Shown piece after piece: positions 55,072 through 61,974 of a stretch of 64,000 nucleotides of DNA. This DNA comes from Caldilineaceae bacterium SB0661_bin_32 (lineage in GTDB: Bacteria; Chloroflexota; Anaerolineae; Caldilineales; Caldilineaceae). The stretch is taken from positions 1 to 64,000 of the forward strand of contig VXMH01000033.1 of NCBI GenBank assembly GCA_009841235.1, read 5' to 3'. The position numbers and the translations under genes are program-made. The notes under the pieces were generated by a model. The model worked only from the letters and a program-made list of their open reading frames with translations. It did no database searches and was not told the DNA's origin. How positions within the stretch are numbered: position 1 is the stretch's first letter; each line of letters opens with the position of its first letter.

Positions 55072-55821
55072 ATGGCGGAAGTTTCCAATCTGAAAGAGCG
55101 CATACATCGCGGCGAACTGATCTTTGGCGTCGGCGCGCAGGTGTATTTCAACCGCACACAGCTTGAAGACCTGATGGCCCAGGGCGACTACAGCTTCGTC
55201 TATGTGGACAGCCAGCACACGGCGTTCTGCGAAATCGACCTGGAGAACTTTTGCGGTCACGCCGAACAGCTGGGAATTCCGGTGCAGTTTCGCATTCCGC
55301 ACACACGCCACACCTACCTGGTCGGGCGCTACCTCGACCTGGGACCGACGGGCATCATGGTGCCGGAGGTGGAGAATACGGCGGAAGTGGACGAGGCGAT
55401 CAACTATTTCTACTATGCCCAGGTAGGTCGGCGCAGCTCAGGCGGCGTGGCGCGGCGCAATCTGGCAGCATTTGGCGAGCCGACCAACCCGGGCTCAATC
55501 GACCGGCTGGCCTATGCCGACTGGTGGAACAGCAACGGCTTCCTGGCGATTCAGCTGGAGTCGGTCGAGGCGGTTATCAATGCGGGCAAGCTGGCCAAGC
55601 CGGGCGTCGACCTGCTGGCGTTCGGGCCGAACGACCTGCGCTTCAGCATGGAGAGCCTGCCGCACAGTCCGTTCAAGACGGTGGACGAGTGTATCCGGCA
55701 CGTGCTGGAGCAGATGAAGGACAGTACGGTGCAGGTGAGTTTGGGGGCGGCCACCGCGGAGGAGCGGGACAGACTGATTGAGATGGGGGTGACGGTGTTG
55801 CAGGTGGCGCCGGGGTTGTAG
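55072..55821 (+). CDS. HpcH/HpaI-type aldolase
   Basis: A 249-residue class II aldolase-fold protein. Landmarks are FVYVDSQHTAFCEIDLENF, FRIPHTRHTYLVGRYLDLGPTGIMVPEVE and LLAFGPNDLRFSM. It differs from ordinary HpaI enzymes by Q-H in place of E-H in the metal motif and by an N-D in place of A-D. GAGGAGCAGG precedes ATG 55072, and the ThDP gene stops 13 nt upstream. A near-identical 3' fragment of this gene lies at 56564-56929. Confidence 0.87.
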   Translation: MAEVSNLKERIHRGELIFGVGAQVYFNRTQLEDLMAQGDYSFVYVDSQHTAFCEIDLENFCGHAEQLGIPVQFRIPHTRHTYLVGRYLDLGPTGIMVPEVENTAEVDEAINYFYYAQVGRRSSGGVARRNLAAFGEPTNPGSIDRLAYADWWNSNGFLAIQLESVEAVINAGKLAKPGVDLLAFGPNDLRFSMESLPHSPFKTVDECIRHVLEQMKDSTVQVSLGAATAEERDRLIEMGVTVLQVAPGL

Positions 55822-55924
55822 AGGGAACTATACCCATTCTAACCATCGCCTCCGGTCCGAAGTAAACGGTCTGTACGGAGTATGATGCGGTAATAGTCTG
55901 GAATGAAGTAGGGAAATAAAATGG
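55822..55924 (+). other. Short AT-rich gap before the degraded island
   Basis: About 100 nt with no gene, marking a drop in GC content relative to the operon that ends at 55821. Nothing else is recognisable in it. Confidence 0.35.
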
Positions 55925-55943
55925 CCTGCCAGATCGTGGCAGG
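55925..55943 (-). terminator. Rho-independent terminator of the small membrane-protein gene
   Basis: CCTGCCA (55925-55931), loop GATCG and TGGCAGG (55937-55943) form a perfect 7-bp stem. Read on the minus strand the hairpin is followed by CCATTTTATTT, a T-rich tract. It lies 22 nt after the stop of the minus-strand gene at 55966-56139. Confidence 0.65.
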
Positions 55944-55965
55944 TCTATATTGGAAATGCTACGGT

Positions 55966-56139
55966 TTAATTGGGAAGTTTAGTTATGACGTAGAATAGTT
56001 GTGCAACAATAAATGGGATGCCGCAACCGATGACCCATTTTATCCATTTTAGATCTGTTTCGACGCGGGCAATCCTTTCGCCTAAATTTTGATTAGAGGA
56101 TGAGTTAGACTCTTGACGTTCCAACTGTTGAGTAGCCAT
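55966..56139 (-). CDS. Small single-pass membrane protein (57 aa)
   Basis: A short protein with a Gln/Ser/Asn-rich start, a short charged amphipathic stretch (RIARVETDLKWIKWV) and one hydrophobic C-terminal segment (VIGCGIPFIVAQLFYVI). This resembles the layout of XhlA-type or coiled-coil plus membrane-anchor proteins, but no homology can be claimed. ATG 56139 is chosen over TTG 56157. There is no ribosome-binding site, and a TACAAT box ends 6 nt before this ATG (56146-56151), so the message may be leaderless. A terminator follows at 55925-55943, which supports it as a real gene. Confidence 0.5.
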   Translation of the reverse strand: MATQQLERQESNSSSNQNLGERIARVETDLKWIKWVIGCGIPFIVAQLFYVITKLPN

Positions 56140-56145
56140 ACTGAA

Positions 56146-56184
56146 ATTGTACCGCAATTGTCTAAAATTTGACAGTTTTAGACA
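56146..56184 (-). promoter_or_regulatory. -10 box and palindromic operator-like site
   Basis: The minus strand reads TACAAT at 56151-56146, 6 nt before ATG 56139. Just upstream is a perfect palindrome, TGTCTAAAA (56159-56167) and TTTTAGACA (56176-56184), separated by 8 nt. The palindrome covers the -35 region, the usual place for a repressor site. A TTGACA on the plus strand (56169-56174) lies inside the spacer. Confidence 0.5.
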
Positions 56185-56447
56185 GGAGTTCTCATGACGA
56201 CAGGGAAGCTCTCATTTCTCAGATGTTGCTTCCAATGTTGAGGAAGGTAGTTTTGCCATTTCCCCACGATACTCCCATAACCCACGAGTACGCCTATTTC
56301 CAGAGCAGCGGGTTCTCCCCAAAGATGGCGCCGGTGATAGAGGAGACGAACCGCTGGGCGCAGTTCCAGAGCACCGGCGGGACCGCGCCCTTGACTCACG
56401 AAAAGATGCTGCAGGGACTTGAGGCGATACGCAAGAAAGTCGCGTAG
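56169..56447 (+). pseudogene. Unrecognised gene fragment
   Basis: An open stretch encoding SQMLLPMLRKVVLPFPHDTP, then THEYAYFQSSGFSPKM and NRWAQFQSTGGTAPLTHEKM, which reads like real protein. No start codon with a ribosome-binding site is in frame: AGGAG (56184-56188) and ATG 56194 point to a frame that stops after 15 codons. It therefore looks like the C-terminal part of a longer gene. I do not recognise the family. Its neighbours are a truncated aldolase copy and a small membrane-protein gene. Confidence 0.45.
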
Positions 56448-56509
56448 CTGATGAACGCCGACGAGTTTGTGCTGGGTGAGAACTCGACTGTTCGCAGGGG
56501 AACTTCGAT

Positions 56510-56929
56510 ATGGTGGGCGGCCTTACTCTGCTGGATGAAGCCAAGTACTTCGAATTCGGGACGCGCAATCTGGCTGCCTTTGGCGAGCCGGCCAACCCGG
56601 CCTCGATCGACCGGCTGGCCTATGCCGACTGGTGGAACAGCAACGGCTTTCTGGCGATTCAGCTGGAGTCGGTCGAGGCGGTTATCAACGCGGGCAAACT
56701 GGCCAAGCCGGGCGTCGACCTGCTGGCGTTCGGGCCGAACGACCTGCGCTTCAGCATGGAGAGCCTGCCGCACAGTCCGTTCAAGACGGTGGACGAGTGT
56801 ATCCGGCACGTGCTGGAGCAGATGAAGGACAGTACGGTGCAGGTGAGCTTGGGTGCGGCCACGGCGGAGGAGCGGGACAGGCTAATTGAGATGGGGGTGA
56901 CAGTGTTGCAGGTGGCACCGGGGATGTGA
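56510..56929 (+). pseudogene. Truncated duplicate of the HpaI aldolase gene
   Basis: The stretch 56564-56929 matches the last 366 nt of the aldolase gene (55456-55821) with about 18 differences and no gaps (about 95% identity), including roughly 140 identical bases in a row. The first half of the aldolase is missing. The preceding 54 nt (reading MVGGLTLLDEAKYFEFG) come from something else. The reading frame is intact to its own stop, so it could be translated, but the barrel would be incomplete. The substitutions are largely synonymous, so the copy was probably under selection for part of its history. Confidence 0.75.
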
Positions 56930-57056
56930 CAAGAACGTTATGTTGTGCCAATTCCAGGCCATCGTGGCTACGCTGGAAGCATTTCCCTTCAAATAGTGTA
57001 CGCAACATAGGGCATGGCTGAGAGAACCCCGGCTACAATTTTGCGACGATTACTTG

Positions 57057-57263
57057 TCAGTCTGCGAACATTTCCCCTGTTTCATGTCGTTCCGCAGCCA
57101 CAATTGCGCGCGTCTCGCGCAATCTAGCTAAGATTTCCTCCTCGCTCATCTTCGCGAAAGGATGGGTTGCGCGGACCTCCTCAATCAATTTGCTCATCTC
57201 TTCCGCGAACTCTTTTTCATGTCGTTTCGCCGCCGCATTTTCCCGAGTTTCTTGTAATTTCAC
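57057..57263 (-). CDS. Repeat-bearing tail of the antitoxin-like gene (frame-shifted second half)
   Basis: A 68-residue ORF from GTG 57263. It contains a helical, charged unit RATHPFAKMSEEEILARLRETR that repeats the end of the upstream ORF (RATHPFATMTEEEILS). It begins in the frame that continues that repeat after a single-base shift, so the two were probably one protein of two tandem repeats. If the shift is real and not a sequencing error, the second ORF could be translated from a coding-region Shine-Dalgarno (GAGGAGGA) or by ribosomal frameshifting. Confidence 0.5.
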   Translation of the reverse strand: MKLQETRENAAAKRHEKEFAEEMSKLIEEVRATHPFAKMSEEEILARLRETRAIVAAERHETGEMFAD

Positions 57264-57510
57264 TTAAGATTTCCTCCTCAGTCATTGTCGCAAAGGGGTG
57301 CGTTGCGCGAATTCTTTCCGTCAAAGAGCGCACCTCGTATGCGAACCATTTCTCCTTGCCATTAGGTCCAATGGCAAAAACCTGCACTTGTTCACTGGGA
57401 GGCAACCCGGAAACTGTGACCGGCCTGTCTGCCTCTACAACCTTTCCTACGTCGTGGCTGCGGACTTGGAATTCCCTCTGTCCAACATGATCTCTTATCC
57501 GCGAGTTCAT
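57217..57510 (-). CDS. Antitoxin-like protein paired with a PIN-domain toxin
   Basis: A 97-residue protein starting at ATG 57510, which overlaps the TGA of the PIN gene (ATGA), so the two are translationally coupled. The N-terminal half includes VTVSGLPPSEQVQVFAIGPNG; the C-terminal half is the charged helix RATHPFATMTEEEIL. Pairing with a PIN protein suggests an antitoxin, but the order (toxin first) is less common, and no ribbon-helix-helix or AbrB motif is recognised. The C-terminal repeat continues, one base out of frame, in the next ORF. Confidence 0.55.
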   Translation of the reverse strand: MNSRIRDHVGQREFQVRSHDVGKVVEADRPVTVSGLPPSEQVQVFAIGPNGKEKWFAYEVRSLTERIRATHPFATMTEEEILSEITRNSGKCGGETT

Positions 57511-57917
57511 TCCCGCAGACCGAATTCTTGACAGAATTTTTCAGGTGACAAGACATTGAAAGAATGCTCTCCTGTCATCCCTCGCAGAAAATCCCGGTTG
57601 TTGGAGACAAGCATAGCAATCTCGCGCCATGCACAGAAAGCGCCAATTTCAGCGTCGCCTTTCTTTAATCCCTTATCTTCAAAGGCAGCAACAAGATCAC
57701 CGGGAACTAACGCAAAATCCACTTTCGTATCAGATTGCAAAAGGAGGCGATAAAGCTGCTTCATAACACGATCCGACAGATTGCGCTCTAACTCTTCTCT
57801 TACTTGGTCAGGAACCACCACGTCAAATCCCTGCAAATTGACCAGAATCATCTGACAGAAAGGGTTCGTCCCAGTGAGACCAGAAATCCAGATATTCGTG
57901 TCCAAAACAACTCTCAT
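57507..57917 (-). CDS. PIN-domain protein, putative toxin (VapC-like ribonuclease)
   Basis: A 136-residue PIN-domain protein. The acidic metal-binding residues are visible: the Asp of VVLDTNIWISGL (D6), a Glu in VREELERNL, the Asp/Glu of KKGDAEIGAF and the Asp of SNNRDFL. PIN proteins are Mg-dependent ribonucleases; in toxin-antitoxin pairs they cleave tRNA or rRNA. ATG 57917 starts the domain at the usual place. A TATAAT box ends 6 nt before the start and no ribosome-binding site is seen, so the mRNA may be leaderless. Confidence 0.8.
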   Translation of the reverse strand: MRVVLDTNIWISGLTGTNPFCQMILVNLQGFDVVVPDQVREELERNLSDRVMKQLYRLLLQSDTKVDFALVPGDLVAAFEDKGLKKGDAEIGAFCAWREIAMLVSNNRDFLRGMTGEHSFNVLSPEKFCQEFGLRE

Positions 57918-57923
57918 ACTGGC

Positions 57924-57929
57924 ATTATA
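57924..57929 (-). promoter_or_regulatory. -10 box of the PIN operon
   Basis: On the minus strand this is a perfect TATAAT, 6 nt before ATG 57917. TTGGTC lies 17 nt further upstream (57947-57952) and is a weak -35 match. The close spacing implies transcription starting at or next to the start codon. Confidence 0.5.
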
Positions 57930-58171
57930 TTTTAGGATTTTTGACTGACCAAACGTTCTTGCGATGCCATGCACATGCTATCACAGCAGGCCATACGGCC
58001 TGATTTCTCCAGAAGCCCCTACCTGGGGTAGAATTCCTTTCGTTGCGCCTGCCTTCTTTCGCGACCCTCTTTCTCATGCCGAACGCCCCATGCGATCCTC
58101 CCACGGGGGCGCGTCAGTCGATATTCAACAGCTTCCCATTCATCACATCACTCTCAACAGGAGAACATCCC

Positions 58172-59848
58172 ATGAAACGCTACTCAGTTTGGATGGCCAT
58201 CCTCATCTTCAGCCTTGTCATCGTCGGCTGTGTCGCGGCAGCGCCTGCCGGCGAAATGATGGAAGATGAGGGCCCCAAAGTACTGGTCGTAGGCACCTCG
58301 CAGGAGCCGGAAAACGTGTTTGTCATGTGGGGTTCGACGCGCACGGGCTCGGACGTGATGTCCTTCATGTGGCGCAAGCCGATCTCTTTCGGCGGCGACA
58401 ACCAGCCCTTCGCCGAGATCCTGGAGTCGCTGCCCAGCCAGGCGGACGGCACCTGGGTGGTGGACGAAGAAGCGGGCACGATGCAGGTGACCTACAAGTT
58501 CAGGCAAGGGCTTAAATGGTCCGACGGCGAGGAGATCACCGTCCACGATCTTGCCATGGCTTTCGAGATCACCTCGGACCCCAACTACATCTACTATTCG
58601 GAGAGTTTCCCGGTCGAAAGCATCGAGGTCGTTGACGACTACACGGCGATTCTCCACTACAAGGGGATCAACCTGTTCCCCGATCAGGAAGTGCGCACGC
58701 ACGTGATTCCTGAGCATGTCTACCGGCCGCTGTGGGAAGAGGCCAAGGCCAAGGGCGGCAACGTATGGGAAAACTTCGGCAACATCGAGCAGGTTGCCAT
58801 CAAGCCGGTCGTAAATGGCCCTTACATGTTGGAAGAGTGGGTGCCGGGCAGCCATATCCGCCTGGTCCGCAACCCGCACTTCAACGTTGGTGAAGAGCCT
58901 TCCATCGATGAGGTCCTGTACCGCATCATCCCCGACCTGAACAGTCTGGCAGTGAGCGTCGCCAGCGGCCAGGTCCACTTGACCGACGGCTGGCTTTCGC
59001 TGGAGCAGGCCAACGCCATGGAATCGGCCCCCGAGGTCGACCCCATCTTTGTTCCGGCGCTGTGGCTGGAACATGCCACGATTCAGGTCAACCGCCCGCC
59101 CTTGAGTGACAAGCTGGTGCGCCAGGCCGTCCTGACCGCCATTGACCGCGACGGTATCAACGAAGCCCTGTTCAAAGGGCAGCAACCGCCGGCCCATTCG
59201 TGGATCAACTCGGCGCATCCCGCCTACAACCCGGACGTGCGCCAGTATAACTACGATCCTGACGAGGCCCTCAGGCTGCTGGCCGAGGCCGGTTACACGC
59301 CCAACGCCGACGGTCAGCTGGCCGACAGCGACGGCAACCTATTGGAAATCCCCATCATTACGATCTCCGGAGACCGCACGCGCGAGCAGGTTTCAGCGCT
59401 GGTCCAGGCGCAGTGGCAGGAAATTGGCATCACGACCGAGGTGAAACCGGTTTCGGCGCGGCTGCTCTTCTCCGAAACACTCTTTGATCCGCCCAACTTC
59501 GAGGGCATCGCGATCTGGCGCTGGGTCTTCAACGCCAGGGTCGAGCCCCGCGGGTTCTGGTACCCCGGCGAATCGGCTGCGCAGTTGGACCAGCTCTTCG
59601 CCGAGGGCAACACCTGGGCAGAGAATGAACGCAATAAGGAGTTGATCGACATGATCGACGCCGAACTGGACCAGGAAAAGCGCTACGCGCTGTTGCAGGA
59701 ACAGCAGGCGATTTGGGCGGAAGAGTTGCCCGTGTTGCCGATCTACTGGCATGTGCGCGTGGCGACCGTCAACACCGCACTGGAAGGCTACCAGCCTGCG
59801 GACCAGGCGATGGTCGGCTGGAACGTAGAGACCTGGGAACTGGAGTAA
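58172..59848 (+). CDS. Dpp/Opp-type substrate-binding lipoprotein
   Basis: A 558-residue family-5 binding protein with a short leader and lipobox VIVGC. Core segments are MQVTYKFRQGLKWSDGEEITVHD, HIRLVRNPHFNVG and LSDKLVRQAVLTAIDRDGINEALF. ATG 58172 is preferred because AGGAGA lies 7 nt upstream and it begins the leader; the frame extends upstream without a signal. It starts the second Dpp-type importer. A 15-bp stem-loop follows the stop. Confidence 0.93.
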   Translation: MKRYSVWMAILIFSLVIVGCVAAAPAGEMMEDEGPKVLVVGTSQEPENVFVMWGSTRTGSDVMSFMWRKPISFGGDNQPFAEILESLPSQADGTWVVDEEAGTMQVTYKFRQGLKWSDGEEITVHDLAMAFEITSDPNYIYYSESFPVESIEVVDDYTAILHYKGINLFPDQEVRTHVIPEHVYRPLWEEAKAKGGNVWENFGNIEQVAIKPVVNGPYMLEEWVPGSHIRLVRNPHFNVGEEPSIDEVLYRIIPDLNSLAVSVASGQVHLTDGWLSLEQANAMESAPEVDPIFVPALWLEHATIQVNRPPLSDKLVRQAVLTAIDRDGINEALFKGQQPPAHSWINSAHPAYNPDVRQYNYDPDEALRLLAEAGYTPNADGQLADSDGNLLEIPIITISGDRTREQVSALVQAQWQEIGITTEVKPVSARLLFSETLFDPPNFEGIAIWRWVFNARVEPRGFWYPGESAAQLDQLFAEGNTWAENERNKELIDMIDAELDQEKRYALLQEQQAIWAEELPVLPIYWHVRVATVNTALEGYQPADQAMVGWNVETWELE

Positions 59849-59862
59849 GACTCTTATCTCGC

Positions 59863-59899
59863 GAGCAGGGCAGGCGGTCCGGCGCCGCCTGCTCTGCTC
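59863..59899 (+). other. Intercistronic stem-loop after a binding-protein gene
   Basis: GAGCAGGGCAGGCGG (59863-59877) pairs with CCGCCTGCTCTGCTC (59885-59899) at 14 of 15 positions with a 7-nt loop. It is the strongest hairpin seen in the window. It starts 14 nt after the binding-protein stop and lies before the permease gene at 59969. There is no T-run. Confidence 0.78.
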
Positions 59900-59968
59900 C
59901 TGGCACTATACCGGCGGCCGCGAACTCATGCGTCTGTCAGGTGACGATGCCGCCACAATCTACCGCCC

Positions 59969-60925
59969 ATGAGCCAGTACATCCTGCGCCGTTTTCTTCA
60001 GATGATCCCCACAGTGTTGATCATCACGGTGGCCGTATTCTGGATGCTGAAACTGGCTCCGGGTGATCCTCTTGACCTACTCCTGGCCGGCAACCCGGAC
60101 ATATCGGCCGAGCACGTCGAACACATAAAGAAGCTGTACGGCTACGACCGGCCGATCTATGAGCAGTACGGAAGGTGGCTGTGGCAGGTGGTGCAGGGCA
60201 ATCTGGGCTACTCGCGCATCTATCACCGACCCGTTCTCTCGATCATACCGGACCGGCTACTGAACACGCTGGTGCTGACCGGTTCGAGCCTCTTGCTGAG
60301 CCTGCTGATTGCGATCCCCATCGGCGTCTACACCGCCCTGCGCCAGTATTCGTTATTGGACTACCTGTTCTCATTTCTGTCCTTCTTCGGGATCGCCATG
60401 CCGGTCTTCTGGTTTGGCTTGATCCTGATCCTGCTGTTATCCGTTCAATTGAAACTATTGCCGCCAGGGGGCCATTACTCGTTGGAACAGGATGTAGGTA
60501 TCTTTACCGTCCTGCGCTACTCCATCATGCCCGTTATTGTGCTCAGCCTGTTCAGCATGGCGAGCTGGATGCGCTATATGCGGTCCGGGATGCTGGAGGT
60601 GATCCACGAGGACTATGTGCGCACTGCCCGCGCCAAAGGTCTGGCGGAGGGCAGAGTGGTTGTCCGCCATGCACTCAAGAATGCACTGATTCCCATGGTG
60701 ACGCTGATTGCGTTGAGTATTCCCGGCCTCATCAGCGGCGCAGTGCTGACCGAGACGATCTTCTCGTGGCCGGGCATGGGGCGGCTGATCTACGACTCGC
60801 TCATCAACAATGATTTCAATATCGCGATGGCGGTCTTCCTGATCTTCGCCTTTCTCGTGGCTCTATTCAACCTCGCGGCCGACATTCTCTACGCCTTCAT
60901 CGATCCCAGAGTGGTCTACACATGA
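59969..60925 (+). CDS. Dpp/Opp-type permease (DppB-like)
   Basis: A 318-residue permease with N-terminal YILRRFLQMIPTVLIITVAVF. The EAA-type loop is EDYVRTARAKGLAEGRVVVRHALKNALIP, and SWPGMGRLIYDSLINNDFNI is the last signature. It lies 120 nt after the binding-protein gene, across the stem-loop. It is distinct from the DppB-like protein at 47388. Confidence 0.93.
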   Translation: MSQYILRRFLQMIPTVLIITVAVFWMLKLAPGDPLDLLLAGNPDISAEHVEHIKKLYGYDRPIYEQYGRWLWQVVQGNLGYSRIYHRPVLSIIPDRLLNTLVLTGSSLLLSLLIAIPIGVYTALRQYSLLDYLFSFLSFFGIAMPVFWFGLILILLLSVQLKLLPPGGHYSLEQDVGIFTVLRYSIMPVIVLSLFSMASWMRYMRSGMLEVIHEDYVRTARAKGLAEGRVVVRHALKNALIPMVTLIALSIPGLISGAVLTETIFSWPGMGRLIYDSLINNDFNIAMAVFLIFAFLVALFNLAADILYAFIDPRVVYT

Positions 60926-61009
60926 GCGATCACGGCTTGAATTCAGCGAAACGGCTCAGGGCCCCAGGGATGGATGGCCTCTTGAGAATTCTCGGATTTG
61001 GGGATTGAC

Positions 61010-61888
61010 ATGGCAAGCGAGCTTATCCAAGAACAACAGACACGTACATACTGGCAGGATGTCTGGCAGCGATTGCGCCGTCATCGCGTTGCGCTCGCGG
61101 CGCTCATCGTGTTCGGGCTGATCATTCTTTACTCGACGGCAGGCCCGTTGTTTTCCTCCTACTCTGTTTCGAAGACGGATCTGCGGTCGCGCCTTATTGC
61201 GCCGTCTTCGGAGCATTACTTCGGAACCGATGAACTGGGAAGGGATATCGCCTTACGCATCATGGTAGGCGGTCGCGTTTCGCTCTTTGTCGGATTCAGT
61301 GTTTCGCTGGTCAGCCTGTTGATCGGTGTGCTAATCGGCTCGACGTCTGGGTATTTTGGGGGCCATCTTGACAGCGTCCTTATGCGCTTTACCGATATTA
61401 TGCTGTCGATTCCCAGCCTGCCGCTATTGCTCATACTTTCCCGCTATGGAGGTGGGTCGGTGTTGAGCATTATCCTGATCCTCTCGGTATTTAGCTGGAT
61501 GGGGCTGGCGCGCATCGTGCGCGGCACGATACTTTCAATCAAGCAGCGCGACTTTGTGGAGGCGGCGCGCATGACCGGGGCCCGCAACGGGCGCATTGTG
61601 GTCCGCCACATCCTGCCCAGTACGCTGGCGCCAGTCATCGTCAATGCGACCCTGACGCTGGGCTTTGCCATTATCGCCGAGTCGAGTCTCAGCTATCTTG
61701 GACTCGGTGTGCAGCCGCCGACACCGACCTGGGGGCAGATGCTGATCGGCGCGCAGCAGTTCATGGAGACCGCGCCGTGGCTGGCTCTGATTCCTGGACT
61801 GTTTCTCTTCGTGACCTTGTTGTGCATTAACTTTCTTGGCGACGGGCTGCGCGACGCGCTCGACCCAAAGATGACGCTGCAGAACTGA
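61010..61888 (+). CDS. Dpp/Opp-type permease (DppC-like)
   Basis: A 292-residue permease with SEHYFGTDELGRDIALRIMVGG, the EAA-type QRDFVEAARMTGARNGRIVVRHILP and SYLGLGVQPPTPTWGQML. ATG 61010 is chosen; TTG 60998 in frame would add four residues, and the ribosome-binding site is weak (GGGGAT). No ATPase gene follows; the next gene is an unrelated large protein, so the ATPases may be those at 49492 and 50581 or lie beyond the window. Confidence 0.92.
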   Translation: MASELIQEQQTRTYWQDVWQRLRRHRVALAALIVFGLIILYSTAGPLFSSYSVSKTDLRSRLIAPSSEHYFGTDELGRDIALRIMVGGRVSLFVGFSVSLVSLLIGVLIGSTSGYFGGHLDSVLMRFTDIMLSIPSLPLLLILSRYGGGSVLSIILILSVFSWMGLARIVRGTILSIKQRDFVEAARMTGARNGRIVVRHILPSTLAPVIVNATLTLGFAIIAESSLSYLGLGVQPPTPTWGQMLIGAQQFMETAPWLALIPGLFLFVTLLCINFLGDGLRDALDPKMTLQN

Positions 61889-61974
61889 AACTCCTCTTAC
61901 TTGTCAGTATACAGTCATTTCGTCCATCGATCAGACGCTTCAGGGCGTCGAGTCCATAACAGGAGTTCCTCTCA

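Noticed and set aside
61933-61948. GACGC/GCGTC 5-bp hairpin before the last gene
   Set aside because: The stem is too short to separate from chance in GC-rich DNA.
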